A DNA stretch of 64,000 nucleotides from Myroides sp. WP-1 (GTDB lineage Bacteria; Bacteroidota; Bacteroidia; Flavobacteriales; Flavobacteriaceae). The DNA lies in assembly GCF_014145635.1 (NCBI RefSeq), contig NZ_JACHTC010000012.1, positions 49,505-113,504 on the forward strand, in the 5' to 3' direction. Position 1 is the first letter of the stretch. The number at the start of each line of letters is the position of its first letter. Below the pieces are notes generated by a model that saw only the letters and a program-made list of their open reading frames with translations, searched no databases and had not been told where the DNA came from. Below, piece by piece: positions 44,044 to 53,441 of this stretch. A program made the translations under genes and the position numbers.

Positions 44044-44775
44044 TTATAAAACGAGGAAATCACAACGTCTAAAATCTTTTGCTGTTCCTGTTGAACCATC
44101 TCTTGCAGTGACATTTTGAGCTAAGGGCACTACGTCTTTAACTAATCGAGACGGGCTAATTCCGTTTTCAACTAAAAAGTCAATGACACGTTGTGCTCTG
44201 CGTTTCCCCATCCAAGCGTTGTACTGTCCGTTATTTCGCGTTTCTACATAAGAACGCACAACGATAGACTTCGATGTATTGATATTCATGTATTGTAATA
44301 GTTGAAAAGCTACCGCTCTATTCTCATCTGTAAAATAAGAACTATTAAAATCGTACTGAATGTAGAAAGGCAATAGGTCTTTTGCATTAGAAGCAGAAGC
44401 CATGGTTGATTTGCTACTACGTCCCGATCCATCTTTTGATGTCTTCGTAGATCCTAATTCTTTTGTCAAAGTAAAATTGACTTCCAAATCGTCTAAAATA
44501 GTACTAACTACAACTTCGGCTGAATTAAACCCATCAGCTGTACCTACAATTTTCTGAACGTTGTCTACATTCTTACTGTTTATTTCAAAGCTTCCGGTTT
44601 TGTCAACCATCATCTCGATTATTTTTTGTCCTTTTTCATTGTAAAAGGTTACCCATGCATCATCTATAATTTGATTGGTTCCTTTATTATAGAATGTTCC
44701 ATGAATACTTTGGGCATAAAAATACTGCGTGCTCATCAAAGACAACCCCAAAACTACTAAATACATTTTTTTCAT
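44044..44775 (-). CDS. OmpA family outer membrane protein with CarboxypepD-like domain
   Basis: The 243-aa product has a signal peptide (MYLVVLGLSLMSTQYFYAQ), then a carboxypeptidase-regulatory-like beta domain (GTFYNKGTNQIIDDAWVTFY, about residues 25-110), a serine/lysine-rich linker and a C-terminal OmpA domain (YIQYDFNSSYFTDENRAVAF, NAWMGKRRAQRVIDFLVENG). The TDENR-like segment and the RR pair fit peptidoglycan-binding OmpA folds. I start at ATG (MKKMYLVV); a TTG seven codons earlier is less likely. Confidence 0.88.
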   Translation of the reverse strand: MKKMYLVVLGLSLMSTQYFYAQSIHGTFYNKGTNQIIDDAWVTFYNEKGQKIIEMMVDKTGSFEINSKNVDNVQKIVGTADGFNSAEVVVSTILDDLEVNFTLTKELGSTKTSKDGSGRSSKSTMASASNAKDLLPFYIQYDFNSSYFTDENRAVAFQLLQYMNINTSKSIVVRSYVETRNNGQYNAWMGKRRAQRVIDFLVENGISPSRLVKDVVPLAQNVTARDGSTGTAKDFRRCDFLVL

Positions 44776-45335
44776 ACTACTCTTTATTTTTACCAATATT
44801 GAAACTCTTATAAGTTTATACTAGTTTTTAACATAAACAAATCAAATATAATTAAAAAAACAATACATTTATTTTTTATTTTTCACACTTTAAACAAAAA
44901 TAAACTTTTTGTAATTTTCACCATTCCACTTGTAAACAGCTGTTTACTCCGTTTCAACTCGTAGAGATTTCTTTTTTCTTCAGGGTGATACTTGTTATTT
45001 GTAGCAAAAATACACTTCTATAGAAAACTATTTCTATATAATGTAAAAAAGAATTAAAAGACTCTTTCACTTAGGCTAAAAACCCTCTGTGTACCCGCGC
45101 TATCCCTTTAATTTAGCATAAATAAGTCTTCTCTATTTATTTATCACTTTTTTCATCTATCCAAAAACCATTATTGTTAATAATTAAAATGTTTTCAAAT
45201 AAAAAACATTTTTAGTAAAAAACAAGTAACAATAACGAATAAAAAGCATGTTTTTTTTAACTATTCACCCCTACATTTACCATATCTTTAATTACTTTTT
45301 AAGAGAATAAATTAGTTCAACTAAAGAAGGTTATC

Positions 45336-45343
45336 TAAATTTG
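45336..45343 (+). promoter_or_regulatory. Promoter -7 element of a candidate small RNA
   Basis: TAAATTTG with TTC 17 nt upstream. No coding gene follows on this strand before the terminator. Confidence 0.4.
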
Positions 45344-45348
45344 TTGAT

Positions 45349-45516
45349 GAAAGCTCCTACACAAAGCGAGTGAACGGTTTTAGATTAGAATTTCTCATCT
45401 CAAGTCTTCCTTTCTGTGTACTGAAAATTTGAACTATATAAAGTTTTATACTTTATCTAAGTTATATGTTGTTTCCTATGCAAAAGCCCAACGAAAGTCG
45501 TTGGGCTTTTGTTTTT
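45349..45516 (+). ncRNA. Candidate small noncoding RNA
   Basis: A promoter-like element is followed after ~140 nt by a strong terminator, with no frame of note between. The middle folds: TACACAAAG (45358-45366) pairs with CTTTCTGTGTA (45410-45420) with one bulge, and AGATTAGAA with TTCTCATCT inside. ATAAAGT/ACTTTAT forms another hairpin. No known family recognised; 6S RNA was considered but not supported. The 5' end is estimated from the -7 element. Confidence 0.35.
45481..45516 (+). terminator. Intrinsic terminator
   Basis: CAAAAGCCCAACGA pairs with TCGTTGGGCTTTTG around three bases, with T5 after it on the + strand. It may also end corA in the other direction. Confidence 0.85.
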
Positions 45517-45522
45517 CTATCT

Positions 45523-46611
45523 TTAAAACCAGCGTTTCCATTTAAAATATCCGATCATCAATAAAACTAACACAAACATGCCTATTAGCGTAAAGAAATA
45601 ACCATCTTCTGCTTTCAATTCAGGCATATTTTCAAAATTCATTCCGTAAACTCCTACTATAAAAGTAAGGGGAATAAAAATCACCGATACAATCGTCAGT
45701 ACTTTCATGATTTCATTCATCCGGTTACTTTGGGATGAAAAATAATAATTGGTTGCACTGTCGAGTTTATTCAAACTATATTCGATCTGATCCAATATCT
45801 CGATGCTTTTATACTGCAATCGATCAAAAAAGACCAAGCTCTCTTTACTGATAATAGTTAGATGTGTAGTTTTCTTATCGTGTAGTGTTTTGACATTGTT
45901 CAAGATCTCTCGCATCGGCATTACAGCACGTTTAATATCATTGAGTTCTTGGGTATACTCTTCAATGTTAATCAAGATATCTTTATGGTATTTAGTACGT
46001 GCTTCTACTAGGATTTGTTCGACATTATCTTCTACAACATCTAAGGTGATAAAAAAAGAATCCATCAAAGAATCCATCAGTAAATACAACAAATAACTAG
46101 TGTCTCTTTTTCGAACTTGTCCAATTTTCTTGCGAATTCGCTCGCGAATAATATGAAAGAAATCCCCTTTTTTCTCTTGAAAGGAAAGGAGTAAATTTTG
46201 ACGCATAATGAAACTTATCTGCTCAATATCGACACTTTGTTGCAGTTCTTGATAGGGCAATAACGCTTTTACACTAAAAAACAAGGTATCGTCTAAATCT
46301 TCTACTCGAGTTCTTCGACCAAAGTTGAGAATTTCGGCCATAATATAGGATTGAATTTGAAAAAAATCACCGATTTCTTGTAAAAGTTCAATATCGTGTA
46401 AGCCGTGTAAGTTAAACCACTTGATTGCATCTGCACTAGAATTTCGCAAAACTTCCTCTATTTCCCTCAAGCTTAAGTCATTATACTCCTCAAAGTGATC
46501 TTCCGTATAGATAAACAGCTGCATAGATATCGGAACATCGGGAAAAGAGCCAGAATATTCTAAAGAATTTGGCTGAAGTTTTCTTATTTTACTATATTTA
46601 ACTCGTTTCAC
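45523..46611 (-). CDS. corA: CorA-type Mg2+/Co2+ channel
   Basis: CorA family: long helical cytoplasmic N-terminal part with EVLRNSSADAIKWFNLHGL and IMAEILNFGRRTRVEDLDD, then the stalk helix and two membrane helices joined by the diagnostic GVYGMNFENMPE loop. The terminal KWKRWF is basic, as in the family. I start at a GTG (MKRVKYSKIRKL, 362 aa); a TTG 19 codons upstream lies beyond a TATATTTA -7-like element at 46627-46634, so it is unlikely. Confidence 0.93.
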   Translation of the reverse strand: MKRVKYSKIRKLQPNSLEYSGSFPDVPISMQLFIYTEDHFEEYNDLSLREIEEVLRNSSADAIKWFNLHGLHDIELLQEIGDFFQIQSYIMAEILNFGRRTRVEDLDDTLFFSVKALLPYQELQQSVDIEQISFIMRQNLLLSFQEKKGDFFHIIRERIRKKIGQVRKRDTSYLLYLLMDSLMDSFFITLDVVEDNVEQILVEARTKYHKDILINIEEYTQELNDIKRAVMPMREILNNVKTLHDKKTTHLTIISKESLVFFDRLQYKSIEILDQIEYSLNKLDSATNYYFSSQSNRMNEIMKVLTIVSVIFIPLTFIVGVYGMNFENMPELKAEDGYFFTLIGMFVLVLLMIGYFKWKRWF

Positions 46612-46686
46612 ATTAGTAAATTTGTTTAAATATATAACATTTTTAAAACGTACTTTTATCGGTATCAAAAAAATTAAATAAAAACG

Positions 46687-47940
46687 ATGAGAATCTTAAT
46701 AAAAAACATAAAAGAATTACTACAAACGAGAGCTGAACACGTGGATATGGTTGCAGGAGCAGCTATGAAGGTGTTGCCTAAAATTGAGGATGCTTTTTTA
46801 TTAATTGAGGATGAAGACATCTTAGATTATGGGACTATGGATCATTGTCCTGTAGATGATGAAAGCATTTCAAAAGTGATTGACGCTCAGGGTTGTGTTG
46901 TACTTCCAACTTGGGTTGACAGTCATACACACTTAGTTTATGCAGGAAACAGAACGTTGGAGTTTGTAGATCGCATTAATGGATTAAGTTATGAAGAAAT
47001 CTTCAATCGCGGAGGCGGTATTCTCAACTCAGCCAAAAAGCTACAAGAGACAAGTGAGGCAGAATTATACGAACAATCCAAACTTCGCTTAGAAGAAGTT
47101 ATTGCTCAGGGAACGGGTGCTGTGGAGATAAAGTCAGGATATGGCTTAACGGTAGAAGCCGAATTAAAAATGTTGCGTGTAATTAAACGATTAAAGGATA
47201 ACTATCCCATTGCGATTAAAGCTACCTTTTTAGGAGCACATGCCTTTCCTAGCGAGTACAAAGACAACCATACGGGATACATTGATCTAATTGTCAACGA
47301 AATGATTCCCGCTATTGCCAAAGAGAATTTAGCAGAATACATCGATGCTTTTTTAGAAACAGGATACTTTTCTGTAGAAGAGACCGAACGCATCATGGAA
47401 GCAGGCAAACAATATGGTATGCGTGCAAAGATTCACGTGAATCAGTTTACTGCTATTGATGGTATTGCGGCTTGTGTTAAGCATGATGCTCTTTCTGTTG
47501 ACCACTTAGAAATTGTTACAGATGCCGATATTGAAATTTTAAAAAATAGCAAAACAATGCCGGTTGCTTTACCTACTTGTTCTTATTTTATTTCGATTCC
47601 CTATACACCTGCAAAAAAAATGTTAGCAGCAGGACTTCCCCTTGCTTTGGCTTCTGATTCCAATCCGGGAACAACTCCTTCTGGAAATATGAATTTTGTA
47701 GTTGCCACTGCTTGCATCAAAATGAAATTAACTCCGGAAGAGGCTATTAATGCTGCAACCATCAACGGCGCTTATGCTATGGGGGTTGGTACAACACATG
47801 GCAGTATAACTAAAGGAAAAAAAGCAAGTTTAATCATTACTAAACCTCTACATTCGTTCTACGAAATTCCGTATGCCTTTGCAAGTAACCCCATTGGAAC
47901 TGTCATTTTAAATGGCGAAATTCAACCTTATAAAAACTAA
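46687..47940 (+). CDS. hutI: Imidazolonepropionase
   Basis: Amidohydrolase of 417 aa with metal ligands DSHTHLVYAG (His80, His82), then EIKSGYGLTVEAELKMLRVI, TFLGAHAFP, AKIHVNQFTAIDG, SVDHLEIV and ASDSNPGTTPSGNM. It hydrolyses 4-imidazolone-5-propionate to N-formiminoglutamate in histidine breakdown. hutG follows after 27 bp. hutH and hutU are not in this window. Confidence 0.96.
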   Translation: MRILIKNIKELLQTRAEHVDMVAGAAMKVLPKIEDAFLLIEDEDILDYGTMDHCPVDDESISKVIDAQGCVVLPTWVDSHTHLVYAGNRTLEFVDRINGLSYEEIFNRGGGILNSAKKLQETSEAELYEQSKLRLEEVIAQGTGAVEIKSGYGLTVEAELKMLRVIKRLKDNYPIAIKATFLGAHAFPSEYKDNHTGYIDLIVNEMIPAIAKENLAEYIDAFLETGYFSVEETERIMEAGKQYGMRAKIHVNQFTAIDGIAACVKHDALSVDHLEIVTDADIEILKNSKTMPVALPTCSYFISIPYTPAKKMLAAGLPLALASDSNPGTTPSGNMNFVVATACIKMKLTPEEAINAATINGAYAMGVGTTHGSITKGKKASLIITKPLHSFYEIPYAFASNPIGTVILNGEIQPYKN

Positions 47941-47967
47941 CTTAGAGCAGACCAAAAACAACGCGAC

Positions 47968-49014
47968 ATGACACAGGCAAAACTTACATTTTTCACAAGA
48001 GATAACCTACTTGAATTAACGAGTTTAAGAAGTGGAGAAATCAAATTGGGTGAACGCGTCAACTTGATTCAAGATCCTTTAAATTGGGAAAAAGAACTCG
48101 CACAACATGAGAGCAAATACGTAGTACTTGGTATTCCAGAAGACATTGGGGTAAAAGCGAATTTTGGTCGAATGGGCACGGCTTCTGCTTGGGATAAATT
48201 TATTGCTACCTTTTTAAACATCCAACACAACCGATTCAATAAAGGGTATTGGGTAACAATCTTAGGCCATCTCAATTTCAAGGCTGAGGTAGAAGAAGCG
48301 AAACAATTAGATCCGTCCAACAAAACCGATCGAAAACGCCTTTTTGAATTAGTACAGTCGATCGATAAAGAAGTATCTCATCTGGTTGCCAAAATTGTAA
48401 AAGCAAATAAAATCCCGATCGTTATCGGTGGTGGTCATAACAATGCTTATGGCAACATCAAAGGAACGGCTTTAGCTAAAGGCAAAGCAGTAAATGCAAT
48501 CAACTTTGATGCTCATACTGATTTTAGACCTTTAGAAGGAAGACATAGTGGCAATGGTTTTTCGTATGCCTTTGAAGAGGGATTCCTCAAGAATTACTTT
48601 ATTTTTGGTCTGCATGAAAACTATACCTCCAAAGGTATTTTTAGCGCCATAAAGGTTCATGCTGATCGCGTAAAATACAATACGTACGAACAAATGAATA
48701 TTCGAAAGGAGAAATCATTTAGCAACGAGCTATTAAACGCAAAAAAACACATTGACACGGGATATTACGGGATAGAAATTGACTTGGACGCCATTCCTAA
48801 TGTTGCAAGTAGCGCCATTACTCCTACTGGTTTTTCGGCAGAACGCGCACGTCAATTCTTGCATTTCTTTGCCGAATCATCCAACGCTGCTTATCTGCAT
48901 ATCTGTGAAGGTGCCCCTGATTTAGATTATCCAACCAACAATCACGTCGTTGGAAAATTAATCGCGTATCTTGTGTCTGATTTTATGAAATCAAATTCAA
49001 ATATCAATAAATAG
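47968..49014 (+). CDS. hutG: Formimidoylglutamase, arginase family
   Basis: Ureohydrolase fold of 348 aa with the manganese ligands: IGGGHNNAYG (His157), NFDAHTDFRP (Asp181, His183, Asp185) and YGIEIDLDAIP (two Asp). The neighbour hutI supports formiminoglutamate as substrate, giving glutamate and formamide. Its TAG overlaps the next gene's GTG by one base, so the response regulator is translationally coupled to it. Confidence 0.9.
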   Translation: MTQAKLTFFTRDNLLELTSLRSGEIKLGERVNLIQDPLNWEKELAQHESKYVVLGIPEDIGVKANFGRMGTASAWDKFIATFLNIQHNRFNKGYWVTILGHLNFKAEVEEAKQLDPSNKTDRKRLFELVQSIDKEVSHLVAKIVKANKIPIVIGGGHNNAYGNIKGTALAKGKAVNAINFDAHTDFRPLEGRHSGNGFSYAFEEGFLKNYFIFGLHENYTSKGIFSAIKVHADRVKYNTYEQMNIRKEKSFSNELLNAKKHIDTGYYGIEIDLDAIPNVASSAITPTGFSAERARQFLHFFAESSNAAYLHICEGAPDLDYPTNNHVVGKLIAYLVSDFMKSNSNINK

Positions 49015-49688
49015 TGAATATCTTATTAGTTGAAGACGACAAACGAATTAGCGAATTCATAGTCAAAGGATTAGAAGAAAAAGGCATGCATGTTCAACTT
49101 GCTTCATCTGGAGATGAGGCAAGAAAACTCGTTCTTAATGGGGATTGGGACTTGATTCTCATGGATATTATGCTACCTGATATCGACGGAATTCAACTAA
49201 CTAAAATGATTCGCTTCAAGAAGGATTATACGCCTATTTTAATGCTAAGTGCATTGAGCGATACCACAGATAAAATTGACGCTTTAGATGGAGGTGCAGA
49301 CGATTACCTAACTAAACCCTTTCACTTTAGTGAGCTATTGTCACGCATTAATGCCTTGACAAGACGCACTAAGTTCAATTATGAAAACAAAACCAATTTC
49401 TATATCTGTGGTAATCTACAATTAGATCCTGAAAAACACATTGTCAGTCAAAATGGCAAAATCATCGACTTATCTCCTAAAGAATACAAATTGCTATTGT
49501 ATCTCTTAGAAAACAAAGGGCGAGTTATATCGAGAACTCAAATTTTAGAACAAGTTTGGGGTATTCAATATGACACCAATACGAATGTGGTAGATGTATA
49601 CATATCATACATCCGAAACAAAATCGATGAAACGCAACGAAAGCTAATCCACACCATTAAAGGAACGGGGTATATGCTTCAAGAGTAG
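49014..49688 (+). CDS. OmpR family response regulator without adjacent kinase
   Basis: Receiver domain with LLVEDDKRISEF, phosphoacceptor Asp51 in LILMDIMLPDIDG, and ADDYLTKPFHFSELLSRI; then a winged-helix domain (LSPKEYKLLLYLLENKGRVI, VDVYISYIRNKID, HTIKGTGYML). The GTG start overlaps the hutG stop. No kinase gene follows. The kinase may be elsewhere, or this operon arrangement ties the regulator to histidine use. Confidence 0.92.
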   Translation: MNILLVEDDKRISEFIVKGLEEKGMHVQLASSGDEARKLVLNGDWDLILMDIMLPDIDGIQLTKMIRFKKDYTPILMLSALSDTTDKIDALDGGADDYLTKPFHFSELLSRINALTRRTKFNYENKTNFYICGNLQLDPEKHIVSQNGKIIDLSPKEYKLLLYLLENKGRVISRTQILEQVWGIQYDTNTNVVDVYISYIRNKIDETQRKLIHTIKGTGYMLQE

Positions 49689-49718
49689 TTGGTCGTTGTT
49701 GGTCGTTGTTCGTTGGTG
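49689..49718 (+). repeat. Short tandem repeat after a stop codon
   Basis: Two exact copies of TTGGTCGTTG and one altered copy (TTCGTTGGTG) begin at the base after the regulator's TAG. Confidence 0.75.
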
Positions 49719-49742
49719 AGACGATGTGTCCAACAAATAAAA

Positions 49743-50807
49743 TCACAAAGATTTACCAAATTGTTCTACAAACAGATCCTGCAATACCAAAGCCGTCATG
49801 GCTTCTACTATGGGAACTGCTCGTGGTAAAACGCAAGCATCATGGCGACCTTTTCCCTGAACCGTTACGACTTGATTTTGCGTGTTAATTGAGGGTTGAT
49901 CTTTCATAATGGTAGCTGTTGGTTTAAAGGCTACCTGAAAGTAAATATCCATGCCATTGCTGATTCCACCAACAATTCCTCCAGCGTGATTGGTTTGTGT
50001 TTGACCATTCGGCAACAGAATATCATTGTGTTGACTACCTCTTAATTGAGTTCCTGCAAAACCGCTTCCAAACTCTACCCCTTTCACTGCATTAATACTC
50101 AGCATAGCCTGAGCTAATACTGCGTCAAGTTTATCAAAAACGGGAGCGCCTAGCCCTACAGGAACCTGTTGTACCACACAAGTGATGACTCCACCAACAG
50201 AATCCCCTTCTTTTTTTACTTGTCGGATCAGTTGTTCCATCGCTTCTGCTGTACTTGGATCTGGACAACGAACGGCATTAGATTCTATTAAACTCAAATC
50301 TAGAGCAGTATATGATTTGTCTACACGGATCTCTCCTACTGCTGAAACATATGCTTTAATTTGAATAGGAGCCAATAACTGTTTGGCAATTGCACCTCCT
50401 ACTACTCGACAAGCTGTTTCTCGTGCAGAGCTTCTTCCTCCACCTCTGTAATCGCGTATGCCATATTTTTTGTCATACACATAATCAGCGTGACTTGGTC
50501 GATAGGTATCTTTTAAATGGTCATAATCTTGAGATTTTGAATTGGTATTTTCAATGATAAACCCAATAGGAGTTCCTGTTGTTTTCCCTTCAAATATACC
50601 AGATAAGAATCGAACATTATCCGATTCTTTGCGTTGAGTAACCAAGGTTGACTGCCCGGGTTTACGTCTATCCATTTCTGCTTGAATGGCCTGCATATCT
50701 AAGGTAAATCCTGCTGGACATCCATCTATAATTCCGCCTAATGCTTCACCATGTGATTCGCCAAAGGTTGTTAAACTAAAGTATTTTCCAAAGGTATTTC
50801 CACTCAT
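49743..50807 (-). CDS. aroC: Chorismate synthase
   Basis: Full-length AroC (354 aa): [90 protein letters not shown] and [14 protein letters not shown]. It converts EPSP to chorismate with reduced FMN. Other aro genes are not adjacent. Chorismate feeds the PabAB pair at 10 kb. Confidence 0.97.
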   Translation of the reverse strand: MSGNTFGKYFSLTTFGESHGEALGGIIDGCPAGFTLDMQAIQAEMDRRKPGQSTLVTQRKESDNVRFLSGIFEGKTTGTPIGFIIENTNSKSQDYDHLKDTYRPSHADYVYDKKYGIRDYRGGGRSSARETACRVVGGAIAKQLLAPIQIKAYVSAVGEIRVDKSYTALDLSLIESNAVRCPDPSTAEAMEQLIRQVKKEGDSVGGVITCVVQQVPVGLGAPVFDKLDAVLAQAMLSINAVKGVEFGSGFAGTQLRGSQHNDILLPNGQTQTNHAGGIVGGISNGMDIYFQVAFKPTATIMKDQPSINTQNQVVTVQGKGRHDACVLPRAVPIVEAMTALVLQDLFVEQFGKSL

Positions 50808-50837
50808 AATCTCATCGTTTCATTTTATTGAGAAAAA

Positions 50838-50845
50838 CAAAGATA
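50838..50845 (-). promoter_or_regulatory. Promoter -7 element for aroC
   Basis: TATCTTTG on the minus strand, 30 nt before the ATG. Confidence 0.5.
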
Positions 50846-50973
50846 ATCCAATCCTCGCGTTTCTACTTGCAATTTAGCTAAAATCAAAGGCGATTAAGGA
50901 TAATCTCTTTGAAATAAGACAACGCAGAACAAACCTTTAAAGACAAAAGATCTACTGTTGGGATCTATCCCGT

Positions 50974-52023
50974 TTATTCTTCCACAATTTTTGTTTTTGT
51001 TGGAGCGACAAATTCACGGTAGTAAATTTTAATCAACCACATAAACAATGAAAATAAAATAGGCCCAAAAATAATACCGATAAAACCAAAAATATTGACA
51101 CCGACGATCACGCCAAAAATTGTAATCAACGGATGAATATCTGCCATTTTCTTTTGCAGTAAAAAGCGAATTAAATTATCAGAAGTTCCCACTACTAAAA
51201 GGCAATACAACCCTAAACCCAGTGCATTTCCTTGTTGGCCATTAGCTAATAGCATCAAAACTAAAGGAATGTAAATAATAGCCGAACCTACCACGGGTAA
51301 CAAAGATGCAAAGGCCGTTAAAATAAAAAACACGAAGGCATCCTCTACGCCAAAAATCAAATAACCAATAAAAGCAACAACCCCCTGAATAAAAGCAGTT
51401 AAAGGTACTCCTACACTATTAGACATAACGAGGCGTTTCATATCTACTTTCATTTCATCGATATTGTTTTCTTGCATTGGTAGATATTGCATAATCCAAC
51501 CTTGTACCTGCTTGTATTCTTTAAACAAAAAATACAACATCAAATAAGCAACTCCAATTTCTACAACACTGTTAACCGAAGTATTAACAATGGCCTGAAA
51601 GGCTTCTGTACCCAATTCGGTTGCTTTGCTAATGGTATTTTCATTAAAGATATCAATGCCGTAATTGTCTCTCAAACTTCGAACGGTAGATTCAATTCCC
51701 TCTTGAATTTTATCTTTATCCTGAAGGACAACTAATACTTTTTTGGTTAGTGTTTGTATGAGTAAATACAAAGGAGCCAACACCAATAAACTACTTCCCA
51801 ACATCAGGGCAATAATGGATACATTCTTATTCCATCCTCTGTTCTCAGTCATCCAGCGATAGGGAGTCAACAGCAAAACGAAAAGACATAAAGCTCCTAA
51901 AAAACCAGGGAGAAAAAAAATCAAATTACTAGCCAAGAGATAAAACACAAAGGCTATAAGTACTAAAAATCCCAACTGAACAAGAATTGAATTGGGAATC
52001 AAGCGTTTTGAATTAGCTGTCAT
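50974..52023 (-). CDS. AI-2E family transporter (UPF0118)
   Basis: The 349-aa membrane protein shows the family layout: three N-terminal helices, a soluble segment (QDKDKIQEGIESTVRSLRDN), then five helices with GVPLTAFIQGVVAFIGYLIF, FASLLPVVGSAIIYIPLVL and HPLITIFGVIVGVNIFGFIG. Members include TqsA-like exporters and sodium-proton exchangers, so transport of AI-2 is not implied. I start at ATG (MTANSKRLIP), 21 codons after an upstream ATG whose leader (MRCVGHRYFF) looks non-coding. Confidence 0.88.
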   Translation of the reverse strand: MTANSKRLIPNSILVQLGFLVLIAFVFYLLASNLIFFLPGFLGALCLFVLLLTPYRWMTENRGWNKNVSIIALMLGSSLLVLAPLYLLIQTLTKKVLVVLQDKDKIQEGIESTVRSLRDNYGIDIFNENTISKATELGTEAFQAIVNTSVNSVVEIGVAYLMLYFLFKEYKQVQGWIMQYLPMQENNIDEMKVDMKRLVMSNSVGVPLTAFIQGVVAFIGYLIFGVEDAFVFFILTAFASLLPVVGSAIIYIPLVLMLLANGQQGNALGLGLYCLLVVGTSDNLIRFLLQKKMADIHPLITIFGVIVGVNIFGFIGIIFGPILFSLFMWLIKIYYREFVAPTKTKIVEE

Positions 52024-52188
52024 AAAAAAGTCATTTAACTTATTCGTTAAATTTATAAAAAAATAACGATGTCCCACGCATCGCATTTCCAGACTTTTTC
52101 ATCTACTCTTTCAATAATAGCATTTTAATACTTTAATTTAATTATTTTTTAACTATATTCACATTTCAATAACATTTAAAAAAGAACC

Positions 52189-53250
52189 ATGAACAAACGT
52201 TTAGTATTACTTAGTTTATCCCTTTTCAGTTTAATTTTTGGAGTTTCTTGTTCCTCTGATAATACAGAACCTGAAATCATCGTAGACGATGGTGTAATTT
52301 TTCCACCTCCAATCAAAGAGGGAACTTTTAATTACAAAACGTTTAAGGATGTAAAAGTAGGTTTCGGCGATGGTTTATCTCAAAGTTCAGAAGGTACTTT
52401 TACTTTTCCCCAAGACATTGAACACGTAAAAACGATAAAAATGTATGTTCAAAACCCTTGTGAAAATAAAGAGTGTGATGAATGGGATCGCTTTGCAAAC
52501 GTTTATGTAAAAAATAAAAGCACAAATGAATGGTATGAAATCGGGCGTTTTATTACTCCGTATTGGGTAGGTTCAGAGAAACTCGAACGCGGGTGGGAAT
52601 TTGACGTAACGGATTTCAAATCGCTTTTAACTGGTGAGGTAGAGTTAAAAATATACACGGAAACTTGGTTAGCTAAAGGGCGTGTGTATAGTGTTGACTT
52701 TGATTTTACCTATGGAGAAACGGCATATAAATATTCTGCTGTAACGCCTTTATTTCAATACAATCAATCTTCTATTGATGGAGTGCCATATGGAACGAAT
52801 CAAACGACTGATTTAGCTCGTAGTATAAAACTACCTGAAAACACGAAGCTAGCATATTTCAGAACAACAATTTCAGGATGGGGACATGCAACACCAAACG
52901 ACGCAGGTGGTAGAGGATGTGCAGAATGGTGTTTTAGAACCCATCACATTCAGCTGGATGGAACCAATGCTTTTGAACACTATATGGGGCCTATTGGTTG
53001 CGCATCCAATCCGATCAACAATCAAAATCCAGGAAACTGGAAACCCGATCGTGCTGGTTGGTGCCCAGGAATGGTTGTTCCTCCTTATATCAATAATGTG
53101 TCTGGTGATTTGAAAAACAAAGTACTGAATTTCAACTATGAATTAGAACCTTGGACAGCAAATAATCCTGAAAACAAAGCATTTTACGCCATTTCTACCT
53201 TTATTGTTGTACACAGTAATACGCCTATTCAACCTGCTGTTATTCAGTAG
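52189..53250 (+). CDS. Peptide-N-glycosidase F, lipoprotein form
   Basis: The sequence aligns closely with Elizabethkingia meningoseptica PNGase F across both eight-stranded domains. Catalytic residues are kept, with a constant offset of 40: Asp60 is Asp100 (CDEWDRFANVYVKNK), Glu118 is Glu158 (LKIYTETWLAKGR) and Glu206 is Glu246 (RGCAEWCFRTH). The NQNPGNWKPDRAGWCPGM stretch is also conserved. It should cleave N-glycans from asparagine in glycoproteins. Unlike the secreted relative, it has a lipobox (Cys21) followed by SSDNTEPE, suggesting a surface anchor. No glycan-binding SusC/D neighbours are present. Confidence 0.95.
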   Translation: MNKRLVLLSLSLFSLIFGVSCSSDNTEPEIIVDDGVIFPPPIKEGTFNYKTFKDVKVGFGDGLSQSSEGTFTFPQDIEHVKTIKMYVQNPCENKECDEWDRFANVYVKNKSTNEWYEIGRFITPYWVGSEKLERGWEFDVTDFKSLLTGEVELKIYTETWLAKGRVYSVDFDFTYGETAYKYSAVTPLFQYNQSSIDGVPYGTNQTTDLARSIKLPENTKLAYFRTTISGWGHATPNDAGGRGCAEWCFRTHHIQLDGTNAFEHYMGPIGCASNPINNQNPGNWKPDRAGWCPGMVVPPYINNVSGDLKNKVLNFNYELEPWTANNPENKAFYAISTFIVVHSNTPIQPAVIQ

Positions 53251-53315
53251 ATGGTGAGATAGTGAGGTGATGAGGTGATGAGGTGGTGAGATGGTGAGAT
53301 GATGAGTTAAGACGA
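53251..53315 (+). repeat. Low-complexity GATGGTGA-type repeats after a stop codon
   Basis: Imperfect direct copies of GATGGTGA/GTGAGGTGATGA start at the first base after the PNGase F stop and end before the terminator. Confidence 0.75.
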
Positions 53316-53331
53316 TAGAAATTAAATCTAT

Positions 53332-53365
53332 AAAAAAAGCGAAAGAATATCTTTCGCTTTTTTTT
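53332..53365. terminator. Bidirectional terminator
   Basis: AAAAAAAGCGAAAGA pairs with TCTTTCGCTTTTTTT around a few bases, between convergent PNGase F and glmM. Confidence 0.88.
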
Positions 53366-53441
53366 ATAGATTTATATCTGGTCTATTATGCATACTTTAT
53401 GCGCTTCATCTCCCCTCCTTCACTTTCCGTTTTTACACCGA

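Larger units (their letters stand above)
44776..45522. other. 747-bp gene-free region
   Basis: No gene. The left two thirds are AT-rich spacer. The right end holds the candidate small RNA with its promoter and terminator. Confidence 0.5.

Noticed and set aside
45349..45516. 6S or SRP RNA at the candidate sRNA
   Set aside because: No SRP GNRA/GGAA loop block and no clear long hairpin with a central bubble; left as unknown.
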